Assembly (NCBI GenBank): GCA_951813605.1
Contig: OX638379.1
Coordinates: 5,964,062-6,028,061 of the forward strand
Reading direction: 5' to 3'
Length of the DNA: 64,000 bases
DNA from: an uncultured Bryobacterales bacterium
Lineage (GTDB): Bacteria > Acidobacteriota > Terriglobia > Bryobacterales > UBA6623
Part shown: positions 16,452 through 25,705 of the stretch, in pieces
Position numbering within the stretch: position 1 is the stretch's first letter
Layout: every line of letters starts with the position of its first letter
Made by a program: the position numbers and the translations under genes
Notes under the pieces: model-generated
Seen by the model: only the letters and a program-made list of their open reading frames with translations
The model's database searches: none
Told to the model about the DNA's origin: nothing

Positions 16452-19400
16452 CTAGAACTCGTATCGCAACGCGAACTGAATCTGTCGCGGCTCGACCTGC
16501 AGCCTGAAAATGCGCGCGACCGAACCCGACGCCAACGTGTCGTTTCTGTTGCTGCCGGGTTTGCGGAAGTGGGTCGTATTGAACGTGTTGAAGAACTCGC
16601 CCCGCAAGATCAGCCGGTGCCCTTCAGCCACCTGGAACTGCTTCGCGACCGAGACGTCCCAGGCATTGATCCCCTGCGCCTCTACGATGTTGGCCCCTGA
16701 ATTGCCGTAGGTGTACTGCTTCGGAAACTGGAAGCAATCCACGTTGTACCACCGCTCGGCGGTCTTCGGCCCGGTGTTCGGATCGCACGTCACGTCAGGC
16801 CTCTGGTAGGACCGCCCGACGTTGGCGATGTCCCTCCCCGATAGCACGCCTACCGGCGGCCCGGTGTTGAAGCGCGTGAAGCCTTCGAGCGCCCAGCCTC
16901 CGAGGACCGCGTCGGCTGCGGCACTCCAGTTGCCGCCCCAGCGACGGCCCCGGCCGATTGGCAGGTCCCATTGGTAGGCGACCTGGAAGACGTGCTGCAG
17001 GTCCCAGCTGGACCTTGACCAATCGTTCCGGATGTTGAACGGATCCTGCGTCTTCCACTCGGCCAGCGAGGACTGCTCGTCCATCGCCTTCGACCAGGTG
17101 TAGTTCATGCGGAAGCCGAAGCCCCGCCCGAACCGCTTGTTCAGCTCGACTTGAAGGGCATTGTACTGGCCTCCGAAGCGATTGAAACCGCCGTCAACGT
17201 TGCCAAAGTCCGGCATGTACCGACGAGGCTGGATCGGTCCCGGTCCCGGCGTGAGCGGCGTGTTGATCGCCGTGTACCCGATCTGCTTCCGGCTCGACGA
17301 TCCGACATACCCGACGTTCAACGAGAGCTGGTCGATCAGCTCGCGCTGGATGAAGAAATTCCACTGGACGGAGTACGGCGAGCGATTGCCAGGCTGCTGC
17401 GGCCAGCCGCCGATGGCTGCAGTCGACGAGTACGGAGGTCCCGGGTTGTCCGCGAAGAACGTAGGACGAGGAGCTTCGGCGTTGACGGTGTTGACAGTCG
17501 CGACCTGCTGCGGGGTGTAGGGCCAGAACTTGCGCAGGTCCTGCAGCTCCTGGACGAACGTGGAGTTGTAGAACGTGCCGACCCCGGTGCGAATCACAGT
17601 CTTGCTGTCGACCTGGTAGGCGATTCCAGCACGCGGTCCGAAGTTGTTCCGGTCCGGGAACATCAGGGCACGAGTCGTTCCCAGCCTCCGGGCAGGCTGG
17701 TCGCGCTCGCCGGTCTCGGGATCGACCTCAGGATTGACCGTCGCCCACATCAAGCGGCCGAGATTCCCCGTCACAGGGTTGGGCGTCACCCACAGGTTGC
17801 CCAGCTGGTCCGACGTGTCGTACGGGGGGTTGTTGTACTCGTAGCGAAAACCCAGGTTAACGGTCAGCTTCGAGGTGACTCGCCAGTCGTCCTGGAGGAA
17901 GAGCTGCCACGCATTGATCCGGCCGTTGGTAATGGTCTCGCCCGTCGACCGGCGGAACTGCCGAGGCGTCCCGAGGAGCATCGTCGCGGTGCTGTAGCCA
18001 GAGCCGGGGTCGTTGTACAGGGAAGTGAGCTCTCCGTTGAACCAGAGGTTCCCGTTCATCGGGTTCGATGTGTTCGTATAGAAGTGCCGGCGACTGTAGT
18101 TGACTCCGAACTTGATCGAGTGGCTGCCTGCGTTGGTCGCGTAGTTGGAAATGAACTGCCAGACCTTGTCGCCCGTGTTGGTGCCGCCGCCCCCTGCTCC
18201 GAACTCGCCATCCGAGCTCATGTTTGGGATCGGTGAGCAGAGTACGTCGCGCTGGAACATCTGGATTCCGGTGCGGTCAAGAAACGTTGGCCGGTCAATC
18301 GCCGAGTTCAAGGTGCAGTTCGGATTCCACGGGGCGTTGTAGCCGAAGCGGACCTCGAGGATCGAGGAAGCGCTCATTAGCCTCGTCCACTGGGTCGAGA
18401 GATTGCGCACGTCGAAGTCATTCTCGCGGGTCAAGTACGGGTTGGAGCTCGGCGAGAACGTGGCGACATCCTGGTGCAGGTAGCGCACCGAGAACGAGTC
18501 CTTCTCGCCGGTTGTGTGGTCGCCCCTCGCGACGATGAAATTCCTGTCGTTCCTCGACGAAGTGGTGTTCACGTAGTTCTGGGTCAGCCCCGGACGGGTC
18601 GGCACCGGAATCATGATGTCGAGGAAGGTCGTAATGGCTGGGTGGTGCATCGACTGCGGGATGGCGTTGTTCATGAACTGGTCCCGGACGATGTTCCCCT
18701 GCGCGTCTGCGCGCCCGGTAAACGGATTGTAAATCCTCTGGGCCAGCTCCGAGAAGTCGCCTCCTCGCTGCGCCTGCGTCGGGAAATTCGCGAACGCGTT
18801 GGCGGCGCGCCTGCGGCTGTAGCCCTCCCAGTTCACGAACCAAAACGTGCTGTCCCGAAGGCCGGGAGCTGGACCTCCGACCGCAGCACCATACTGGTTC
18901 TGCCGGAAGGCGACCTTGCCTGATCCGGACCGGTTGGCGAAGAAGTCGTTGGCGTCGAACTTGTCGTTGCGCACGTACCAGTAGGCCGTGCCGTGCAGGT
19001 CCCGGGTCCCGGACTTGATCGCGATGTTGACGTTGGCACCCATGGAGCGACCGAACTCGGCGTTGTTGTTGGTCGCGACGCGGAATTCCTGAATCGCGTC
19101 CATTGGCGGCGACCCACCCGGCGAGTTCATCATCATCATGTTGTTGTCGACGCCGTCCATCGTGAAGTTGTTGTCCTGAGGGCGGGCGCCGTTGACGGAG
19201 ATCAGGAACGTGCCAGACTGCGTGCCGCGGGACTGGCTGTAGGTCATGCCGCTGGTACCCGGCATCATCAGGATCAGGCGGGTGTAGTTCCGCCCGTTAA
19301 CCGGGATGCGCTCGATCTCGGTGGTTGTGACGGTGCCGCCGACCGAAGCGTCCTGCGTCTGCAGCACGGGGATCTGACCTGTGACCTCAACGGTCTCCGT

Positions 19401-19748
19401 CACCTGGCCAAGTTCGAGCGAGAGGTCGATCTTGACCGTCGCCGCAACCTCGACGACAACGCCGCTACGAATGCGTGTCTTGAACCCCTCGCTCGAGGCT
19501 GCGATGTCGTAGGTGCCAGGCTGCACGGGGTAGGCGCGGTACGCGCCACGCTCGTTCGTCGAGACCTCCCTCTGCACGCCGGTACCTGCGTTGGTGACAG
19601 TCACGGTGGCTCCCGGCACCAAGGCACCGCTCTCGTCCGTGACGTCTCCGACGATGGCGGCGTTTGTGGTCTGCGCGTCAGCGCCTGTCGGCGCCAGCAG
19701 CAGCGTCAATGCCGCAAGGGCGAGCACGCCCTTCTTCCAAACTGTCAT
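16452..19748 (-). CDS. Oar-like TonB-dependent outer-membrane receptor
   Basis: This 1098-residue protein has a signal peptide (residues 1-25, ending ADAQ). A carboxypeptidase regulatory-like beta domain follows (about 30-110, GALVPGATVTVTNAGTG), then a plug (PVNGRNYTRLI, DGVDNN) and a long beta-barrel ending in the outer-membrane signature LRYEF with terminal Phe. Proteins of this design are abundant in Acidobacteriota; their cargo is usually large glycans or peptides, but it is not predictable here. The ATG at 19748 has AAGGAG five bases upstream, which decides it over a longer in-frame reading. The gene is divergent from a Gfo/Idh/MocA enzyme and not followed by a SusD-like partner. A perfect hairpin ends the transcript. 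Confidence 0.93.
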   Translation of the reverse strand: MTVWKKGVLALAALTLLLAPTGADAQTTNAAIVGDVTDESGALVPGATVTVTNAGTGVQREVSTNERGAYRAYPVQPGTYDIAASSEGFKTRIRSGVVVEVAATVKIDLSLELGQVTETVEVTGQIPVLQTQDASVGGTVTTTEIERIPVNGRNYTRLILMMPGTSGMTYSQSRGTQSGTFLISVNGARPQDNNFTMDGVDNNMMMMNSPGGSPPMDAIQEFRVATNNNAEFGRSMGANVNIAIKSGTRDLHGTAYWYVRNDKFDANDFFANRSGSGKVAFRQNQYGAAVGGPAPGLRDSTFWFVNWEGYSRRRAANAFANFPTQAQRGGDFSELAQRIYNPFTGRADAQGNIVRDQFMNNAIPQSMHHPAITTFLDIMIPVPTRPGLTQNYVNTTSSRNDRNFIVARGDHTTGEKDSFSVRYLHQDVATFSPSSNPYLTRENDFDVRNLSTQWTRLMSASSILEVRFGYNAPWNPNCTLNSAIDRPTFLDRTGIQMFQRDVLCSPIPNMSSDGEFGAGGGGTNTGDKVWQFISNYATNAGSHSIKFGVNYSRRHFYTNTSNPMNGNLWFNGELTSLYNDPGSGYSTATMLLGTPRQFRRSTGETITNGRINAWQLFLQDDWRVTSKLTVNLGFRYEYNNPPYDTSDQLGNLWVTPNPVTGNLGRLMWATVNPEVDPETGERDQPARRLGTTRALMFPDRNNFGPRAGIAYQVDSKTVIRTGVGTFYNSTFVQELQDLRKFWPYTPQQVATVNTVNAEAPRPTFFADNPGPPYSSTAAIGGWPQQPGNRSPYSVQWNFFIQRELIDQLSLNVGYVGSSSRKQIGYTAINTPLTPGPGPIQPRRYMPDFGNVDGGFNRFGGQYNALQVELNKRFGRGFGFRMNYTWSKAMDEQSSLAEWKTQDPFNIRNDWSRSSWDLQHVFQVAYQWDLPIGRGRRWGGNWSAAADAVLGGWALEGFTRFNTGPPVGVLSGRDIANVGRSYQRPDVTCDPNTGPKTAERWYNVDCFQFPKQYTYGNSGANIVEAQGINAWDVSVAKQFQVAEGHRLILRGEFFNTFNTTHFRKPGSNRNDTLASGSVARIFRLQVEPRQIQFALRYEF

Positions 19749-20152
19749 GTCTGCTCCTTTGGGGCGCAACAACTTAACCGATCTCGTTCGTACTGCGCTA
19801 GGAGGGCACCCCGGTCCCCCTTGCACGTACTTGCAACAGCATCCCCCACCGGATGCCAAGTTCCATTTACGAGATTACCACCTTGAATGGTTTCACGCTG
19901 GGCCGAATTGCTGCGACAGGCTGAAAGGGCATTCCCTGGCGGGCCAATCGGACGATCTCGCCTCGAAGGCGGCCGAGGCCGATTGGGAATGGCCTGCGGA
20001 GCCGCAATCCGGGCAGGGCGTCTCCCCGCACCCGTCTCAGCGATTGCAGCGGGGGCGGGGCCCATCGCTGCTCACGTTCGCCCCACCGTGTCAAGCCGCT
20101 AGGTGACATAAGCCTTGCCGAATCTCCTAACAACGCTATACAGTTGATTTCG
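19749..20152. other. Divergent promoter region
   Basis: 404 bases between the divergent TonB receptor and the Gfo/Idh/MocA gene, holding both promoters. No supported gene. The minus-strand leader has AAGGAG at 19754-19759. No operator repeats were recognised. Confidence 0.45.
20115..20142 (+). promoter_or_regulatory. Candidate sigma-70-type promoter
   Basis: TTGCCG (20115-20120) and TATACA (20137-20142) are separated by 16 bases, each matching consensus at four of six positions. The implied transcript start is only a few bases before the ATG at 20153, which would make the mRNA nearly leaderless and would explain the absence of a ribosome site. Confidence 0.3.
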
Positions 20153-21466
20153 ATGGCATTCCGTTCGATCACCCGCCGCACTTTCGCAAAGTCTGGAGCC
20201 CTGGGCTTCCCCTGTATCGTGCCCGCGCACGTGCTCAGCCAGAACGCGCCGAGCAACAAGCTGACGATTGGCTTCGTGGGAACGGGTAACAACGGCACCA
20301 ACTGGATGCGGATCTTCCTCCGAGACAAGCGCGTTCGCGTGCTCGGTGTATGCGACGTGAACCGCGAAGGCGCCGGATACTGGGACGGCACTGTTCGAGG
20401 CCGGGAACCCGCGCGGCGGCTGGTCGACGAGCATTACGGCGACAGATCGTGCCTCGGATTCGCTGACTTCCGCGAATTGCTCGGGAGGGACGACATCGAT
20501 GCGATCTACATCGGCACGCCGGATCACTGGCACGCCCTCATCGCGATCGCGGCCGCACGCGCCGGCAAGGACATTTTCGGACAGAAGCCCCTCGCTCTGA
20601 CGGTGCGCGAAGGGCGGGCTATGGCGGACGCGGTGAAGACGGCAGGCATCGTCTGGCAGACCGGCAGCCAGCAGCGGTCCGACAGCAACTTTCGCATCGT
20701 CTGCGAACTCGTGCGCAACAACCGGCTTGGGACGATTCACACGGTGCGGGTCGGGTTGCCCTCCGGCAGGCCGGACTACGGCAAGACCGCCCGCCTCACC
20801 GAACCGCAGCCCGTACCCGATGGATTCGACTACGACATGTGGCTCGGCCCGGCTCCCGAGAAGCCGTTCGCGCCTGCGCGCGTCGGCGTGAACTTCCGCT
20901 GGGTTTCCGACTATTCCGGCGGGCAGCTGACGGACTGGGGCGCGCACCACTTGGACATCGCGCAATGGGGGCTGGGAATGGACATGTCAGGACCGGTCGC
21001 CATCCGGAATGCGAAGGGCAGGTTCGAGGATCACCCGGTCTACGACACCGCGACCGAGTTCTATTTCGAGTGCGAATACGGGAACGGCGCGCGCCTGGTC
21101 TGCTCAACGTCTGAGCGGCCGGGCGTCGTCTTCGAAGGGCGCGACGGGTGGGCATGGGCCAACAGGGGCACGCACGAGGTCAGTGCCCGCGGATTGCTCA
21201 CCGAGCCTGACGGAGAGCACGCCAAGAGGCTGTACCGAAGTGACAACCACGTGACCAACTTCGTCGACAGCTGCTTCTCGCGCAAGCCCACTGTTGCACC
21301 GATCGAAGCCGCGCACCGCTCCGTCACGATTGCGCACCTAGCCAACATCGCGCTGCTGACGGGTCGGGCGCTGCAATGGAATCCTTCCACAGAGCGAATT
21401 GCCGGGGATGCCGCGGCAAGTGCGATGCTCGGCCGTCCGTACCGGGCTCCCTGGAAACTATCTTGA
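20153..21466 (+). CDS. Tat-exported Gfo/Idh/MocA-family oxidoreductase
   Basis: This 437-residue protein begins with a twin-arginine signal (ITRRTFAK then a hydrophobic run), so it is folded with cofactor before export. The Rossmann domain has GFVGTGNNG, and the family sequence TPDHWHAL is present. The usual EKP motif is QKP here (Gln144, Lys145): the catalytic lysine is kept but the preceding Glu is lost. The C-terminal half is the GFO/IDH/MocA dimerisation domain, with YDMWLGPAP and DWGAHHLDIAQW as in the large Planctomycetes/Acidobacteria subgroup. Such enzymes oxidise or epimerise sugars with NAD(P). The start is ATG 20153; an in-frame TTG at 20144 is less likely. It is a distant paralogue of the minus-strand gene that follows. 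Confidence 0.88.
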   Translation: MAFRSITRRTFAKSGALGFPCIVPAHVLSQNAPSNKLTIGFVGTGNNGTNWMRIFLRDKRVRVLGVCDVNREGAGYWDGTVRGREPARRLVDEHYGDRSCLGFADFRELLGRDDIDAIYIGTPDHWHALIAIAAARAGKDIFGQKPLALTVREGRAMADAVKTAGIVWQTGSQQRSDSNFRIVCELVRNNRLGTIHTVRVGLPSGRPDYGKTARLTEPQPVPDGFDYDMWLGPAPEKPFAPARVGVNFRWVSDYSGGQLTDWGAHHLDIAQWGLGMDMSGPVAIRNAKGRFEDHPVYDTATEFYFECEYGNGARLVCSTSERPGVVFEGRDGWAWANRGTHEVSARGLLTEPDGEHAKRLYRSDNHVTNFVDSCFSRKPTVAPIEAAHRSVTIAHLANIALLTGRALQWNPSTERIAGDAAASAMLGRPYRAPWKLS

Positions 21467-21883
21467 GCGGCGCCCGAAGGGCCGCTCGGAAGTAGGGGCA
21501 GGCGAGGGTGCAAGCCTGATCGTTCGAAGGTCTGGCCTGAGTTGGAAACTAACGGAAATCCGGCTCCCTCCCTAACTCCTGCCAGCCGTGGGTCGCGTGC
21601 AGCGCCCTAAGCTCCGCGTTGAGTGCGTCAGTTGCGCGCGCTGCGCCTCAAGGATTCCGGTCTGGGATTCCTTCGGGTAGAACCAGACAGACCAGCTTCG
21701 CCTGCGCTCGGCCAGTCGTGCGCGACCCGCTCGGCAACCCGACGGGCTCGTCAAGAAAGATCCGGGCGGGACAGGCGTGCGTAGAGAATTCGCGAAGACC
21801 TTCGCGCGGGCCGAAACGAACCAATCCACTATCGAACAGGGCCGGCCGTTGGTCGGCGCGCCCCGCCGGAACACCGGACTGGC
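21467..21883. other. Gap between two convergent oxidoreductase genes
   Basis: 417 bases with no supported gene. Immediately at the left edge, GAGCGGC (21465-21471) and GCCGCTC (21481-21487) can form a short hairpin, a possible terminator without a U-tract. The rest shows nothing recognisable. Confidence 0.35.
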
Positions 21884-23218
21884 TCAGACCGAGAGCTTCC
21901 AAGGCTCGCGGTAGGGGCGCTTGTACATGATCGCCGCAGCCTCGGGATCATCGACTACCCGCTCGTTCTCAACGTCCCAGTAAACCCTGCGGCCGGTGCG
22001 CACTGCCGCGTTCCCGAGGTGGCAGCCGATCATCGAGTCGTGGCTGATTTCGACATCCGAACGAGGCCGCTCCCTTGTGCGCATGCATTCGAGGAAATTC
22101 TTGACGTGGTCTAGATGCATGTTGTCGCGGTCCGGGCGATAGGCCTGATGCGGCACGCCCGCAGCCTTGTACTCGCGAGCCGGCTTGTCGATGCGGTCCG
22201 TCTCGGGGAGCACTTCCCATCCCTGCCGATCGACGATCAGAATCCCCTTCTCGCCGTGCAGCATGACGCCGTGCTCTCGGTCCGCCGGCCCTCGTCCCAC
22301 GCCGAGGGCGTGCTCCCACACCATGGAGAAGTCCGGGAACTCGTACAGCACCTGCTGGGTGTCCGGTGTCTGCATCGCGTCCTTGGGGTACGCGAACTTG
22401 CCGCCCACCGACATCGCCGAGGTCGGCGACTTGATTCCCATGTACCAATTAGCGATGTCGATCATGTGGGCGCCCCAATCGGTCATCAGGCCGCCCGAGT
22501 AGTCCCAATACCACCGGAAGCTGAAGTGGAAGCGGTTGGGGTTGTACGGACGCTCGGGGGCGGGACCGAGCCACATGTCGTAGTCCACGCCATCCGGGGC
22601 CGCACCGTCCGGGAGGCGCGGGGTCTCGCCCTTCCAGTCCAAATACGCCCAGCAGCGCACCAAGCGGACCTTGCCGAGCTTGCCGCTGTCGAGGTATTCC
22701 TTGGCTTCGAGGTACTGCCTGCCCGAGCGCTGCTGGGTGCCCATCTGAACCACGCGTTCGTACTTGCGGGCAGCATGCACCATCTGGCGCCCCTCCCACA
22801 CCGTGATCGCCAGCGGCTTCTCAACATAGACGTCCTTGCCCGCCTTGCATGCCTCGACCGTCGGCAGCGCGTGCCAGTGGTCCGGCGTCGCTACAATCAC
22901 CGCGTCGATGTCGTTTCGGTCCAGTACCCGCCGGAAGTCGGTCGTTCGCAGTTCAGGCTCCTGATCGAAGTCCGACACGACGCTCGTCTGCGTCTTTTCC
23001 ATCTGCGACTTGTCCACATCGCACAGGGCGACCGCCTCTGTCTTACCCGCGCGCAGCATGTCGCGCAGGTCGCCCCTTCCCATGCCGCCACAGCCGATGA
23101 GGCCCAGCCGGATGCGGTCGTTGGCCCCCAGGATTCGGTTGGCCGAAGCGGCCGCCATGGGGACTGCGCTGCCGATCGCGGCCGACGCCATGAACGAGCG
23201 GCGGGATGTAGTAGTCAA
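21884..23218 (-). CDS. Tat-exported Gfo/Idh/MocA-family oxidoreductase
   Basis: This 444-residue protein has a twin-arginine signal (SRRSFMAS) and an Ala-rich hydrophobic region to about residue 28. The nucleotide-binding motif is GLIGCGGMG, the family sequence TPDHWHAL follows, and the catalytic motif is the standard VEKPLAIT. YDMWLGPAPERP and DWGAHMIDIANW mark the C-terminal domain shared with the oxidoreductase at 20153. The C-termini of the two are also alike (RPYRxPWKLS). It probably acts on a sugar or sugar acid in the periplasm. The start is a TTG with GAGGAG about nine bases upstream. It is convergent with its paralogue; the two are not co-transcribed. Confidence 0.9.
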   Translation of the reverse strand: MTTTSRRSFMASAAIGSAVPMAAASANRILGANDRIRLGLIGCGGMGRGDLRDMLRAGKTEAVALCDVDKSQMEKTQTSVVSDFDQEPELRTTDFRRVLDRNDIDAVIVATPDHWHALPTVEACKAGKDVYVEKPLAITVWEGRQMVHAARKYERVVQMGTQQRSGRQYLEAKEYLDSGKLGKVRLVRCWAYLDWKGETPRLPDGAAPDGVDYDMWLGPAPERPYNPNRFHFSFRWYWDYSGGLMTDWGAHMIDIANWYMGIKSPTSAMSVGGKFAYPKDAMQTPDTQQVLYEFPDFSMVWEHALGVGRGPADREHGVMLHGEKGILIVDRQGWEVLPETDRIDKPAREYKAAGVPHQAYRPDRDNMHLDHVKNFLECMRTRERPRSDVEISHDSMIGCHLGNAAVRTGRRVYWDVENERVVDDPEAAAIMYKRPYREPWKLSV

Positions 23219-23416
23219 CTGAACTGCTCCTCTTCGGCCGCTACGGGGCCGGTTCTTTCAGAGTAACGCCCTAACCGTCTCCCTTTCAGGACAGGGCAGC
23301 CACCGCGCCGGATGATCGATTTGATCGCTCGCGGAGCCGAGAGACGAGCTTAGGCACTGCAGGTCCCACGGAAAGGCATTCCCACTCCGGTCCGGCCTAG
23401 TCGGGGCAGGCCGTCG

Positions 23417-25705
23417 CTACCAGGCAGATTGCGTCAGCAGTTCCCTAGCCAAGGCCGGCAAGATCTCGGCAACGACCCGGGCCGAGGCGGCGTCGATGCA
23501 TTGCAGGTCGGGGCTGAGGTAGCGGTGGTATTTCTCTCGCTCTAAATTCCGCATCAGGCTAGCGAGCTGGACAGGATCGGGGGCCCCGCGCGAGGCCAGA
23601 GCGCGCAAGCCTCGCTGCAAGGTGCCCACGTCGCTACGGACTTCCACAACGACGTGATCGTGGGCGGATGCCTTGAAACCTATCGCCGTCAAAGCCAGCG
23701 CAAGAGTCTCCGTGGCGATCGTCCCTCTCCAAGCCAGGATGACCGCCTGCGACTCGCCCAGGCCCAGCACGCTTGTGTGATCGAGACCCCTTAATCGGTA
23801 ATTCGTCCGGCCTTCTGCCAGCAGTTGCCTCGCTGTCGCATCCAAATAGGCGGGCACGGAGTTTCCCTTGTAGATCCCGCGCATTTTCTCGGCCACTCGA
23901 TCATGCAGCAATCCTGGGCTGCCGGAGAATCTGGGCGGTTGCCCGGTCGGGTCGGGGGTCACTTCGATAACCTTGGCGCTTGGGTCCAGGCCGGTCACGC
24001 GCCAGCGCTTCCCAGCGAAAATGATGGTCGAGCCTTGCACTACAGCGAAGTCCACAGGCAGCGTGCCCAGGACGCGACCGCCAGCCATCACGCGGTATTC
24101 TTCGGGCGTTCCGAAAACCGCGTAAAACGTGTAGTGCTCGACGATCTGCTCCCCCCTGGCCCCCAGCAGAAGCGTGCCGTCGGCCGCCTGTTCGACCAGC
24201 GGTTGGTCTTCGCGGCCCATTGATCTGAGCACCCGCGCGAACAGCTGTGACTTGACGGCGCTGAACGGCCCGCGCCGGCACAAGGCGTCGAAGACCGTCC
24301 GAGCCGAAGCACCGCCCCGCTCCGCTATGAAGGATAGAATCTGTTGCACGAAGGTAGATAGGTGCAGGGCGTCCCGCTCCGGCGGTTCGCACCAGCCTTC
24401 CAGCAGCAGCTCGATGATGGCGATGGACCGCACCAGTCGCAGTCTCAACTCGTCCACTGGATGGCTGCCGGCCTCCACCTCGGTCTCTTGGACGTAGGTG
24501 CGCATGACCGCCGCCCTGCCCATGCGCCGACCGGACCGCCCGAGCCGCTGGCGCGCGCTGGATACGGAGTATGGCGGTCCGATCTGGGCTATGCTCGCGA
24601 CCTCGCCGATGTCGATTCCCAATTCCAGCGTCGACGTGCAGACTGCCGTCGTCGGCTCGTAAGCGCTGCGCAGGCGGTTCTCGACGAACTCCCGGTGCTG
24701 CCGGGCAAGATTGGAGTGGTGGGCATAGAACTCGTTAGGAAGGTGAGCTTTCTCGGAAAGCTCGCGGAGGCTGTCCGCGTAGAGCTCCACCACCTGGCGA
24801 CGGTCGGCGAAGACGAGGTTCTGCTGCCCTCGCAAGTTCCTGAAGATATGTGCCGCGATCGAGCGCTCGGTCGACACGGGCCCGCGGTCCCTGTCGCCCT
24901 CCTCTCCGTCCGGCGCATCGTCGTCCATCGAGCGCGATACGCGCTTGACTAGGTAACCCTTGAGCAACAGCTTGATCTCTTGCCCTTCCGCGGCACTGCG
25001 AATGACCTTGACACCTTCCGAGCCAGGGCGCAGATAGGCGCCGGCCAAGTGCATGTCGCCGAGCGTGGCGGACAGCCCCACGCGGCGCACCCGGCGCCGA
25101 ACGGATATTTCCATGCGGTTCAGCAGGGATCGCAGTTGCACGCCGCGCTCCGTGTCGAGCATCGAGTGCAGTTCGTCTACGACCACGCAACTGGCGGCGG
25201 CGAACAGGTTCGGGATCTCAAGCCCGCGCCGGACGAACATCGCTTCTAGAGATTCCGGAGTGATCAGCAAGACACCCTGCGGATCCTTCACAGCCCGCGA
25301 CTTGGCAACGCTGGAGACGTCCCCGTGCCACTTGTGGACCGGGATCTCCAGCGATTCGCACAGCTCCTCGAGCCGCCGGAACTGGTCGTTGATCAAAGCC
25401 TTGAGCGGGCTGACGTAAACGATGTCAAAGCCGCGGGCGGCACGCTTCGACGACACCAGCCGAGACAGGAGAGGTATGAAGGCGGCCTCCGTCTTGCCAG
25501 CGGCCGTAGGCGCGGCGATGACTAGGTCATCGTCACCGGCCAATAGCAGCGGGATCGCCTGCTCCTGGATGTCCCGCAGCTGGTTCCAGCCACTTCTCCA
25601 GATCCACTGCTGCACCGGCCGCGCCAGGAGCTCGAAGCTCGACGAGAACCGACGCGGCGGCTGCTTGGTATCAGAGCCTGAAGCTGGCAAGCTCGTCATC
25701 GGCAT
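23417..25705 (-). CDS. sngC: Lhr-like DEAD/DEAH helicase, SngC of a Shango-type defence operon
   Basis: This 762-residue superfamily 2 helicase has Walker A APTAAGKT (residues 65-72), motif Ib SPLKAL (99-104), the Walker B box DELH (177-180), motif III SAT (212-214) and a motif VI region QRLGRSGR. The C-terminal part beyond about residue 440 resembles the Lhr-core winged-helix/beta extension. It should translocate on nucleic acid using ATP. It is the last gene of the three-gene operon and overlaps the ATPase gene by 35 bases. A related helicase (BrxHI) pairs with a related ATPase in BREX type 2, but no pglX, pglZ or pglW is present. With the TerB protein upstream, the match is to Shango SngC. 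ATG 25705 and ATG 25699 are both possible starts. Confidence 0.87.
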   Translation of the reverse strand: MPMTSLPASGSDTKQPPRRFSSSFELLARPVQQWIWRSGWNQLRDIQEQAIPLLLAGDDDLVIAAPTAAGKTEAAFIPLLSRLVSSKRAARGFDIVYVSPLKALINDQFRRLEELCESLEIPVHKWHGDVSSVAKSRAVKDPQGVLLITPESLEAMFVRRGLEIPNLFAAASCVVVDELHSMLDTERGVQLRSLLNRMEISVRRRVRRVGLSATLGDMHLAGAYLRPGSEGVKVIRSAAEGQEIKLLLKGYLVKRVSRSMDDDAPDGEEGDRDRGPVSTERSIAAHIFRNLRGQQNLVFADRRQVVELYADSLRELSEKAHLPNEFYAHHSNLARQHREFVENRLRSAYEPTTAVCTSTLELGIDIGEVASIAQIGPPYSVSSARQRLGRSGRRMGRAAVMRTYVQETEVEAGSHPVDELRLRLVRSIAIIELLLEGWCEPPERDALHLSTFVQQILSFIAERGGASARTVFDALCRRGPFSAVKSQLFARVLRSMGREDQPLVEQAADGTLLLGARGEQIVEHYTFYAVFGTPEEYRVMAGGRVLGTLPVDFAVVQGSTIIFAGKRWRVTGLDPSAKVIEVTPDPTGQPPRFSGSPGLLHDRVAEKMRGIYKGNSVPAYLDATARQLLAEGRTNYRLRGLDHTSVLGLGESQAVILAWRGTIATETLALALTAIGFKASAHDHVVVEVRSDVGTLQRGLRALASRGAPDPVQLASLMRNLEREKYHRYLSPDLQCIDAASARVVAEILPALARELLTQSAW

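Noticed and set aside
17151..18236. Long plus-strand open frame (361 codons) opposite the TonB receptor
   Set aside because: Arg/Val-rich antisense frame produced by GC-rich third positions; no family, no ribosome site, and the opposite strand is a certain gene.
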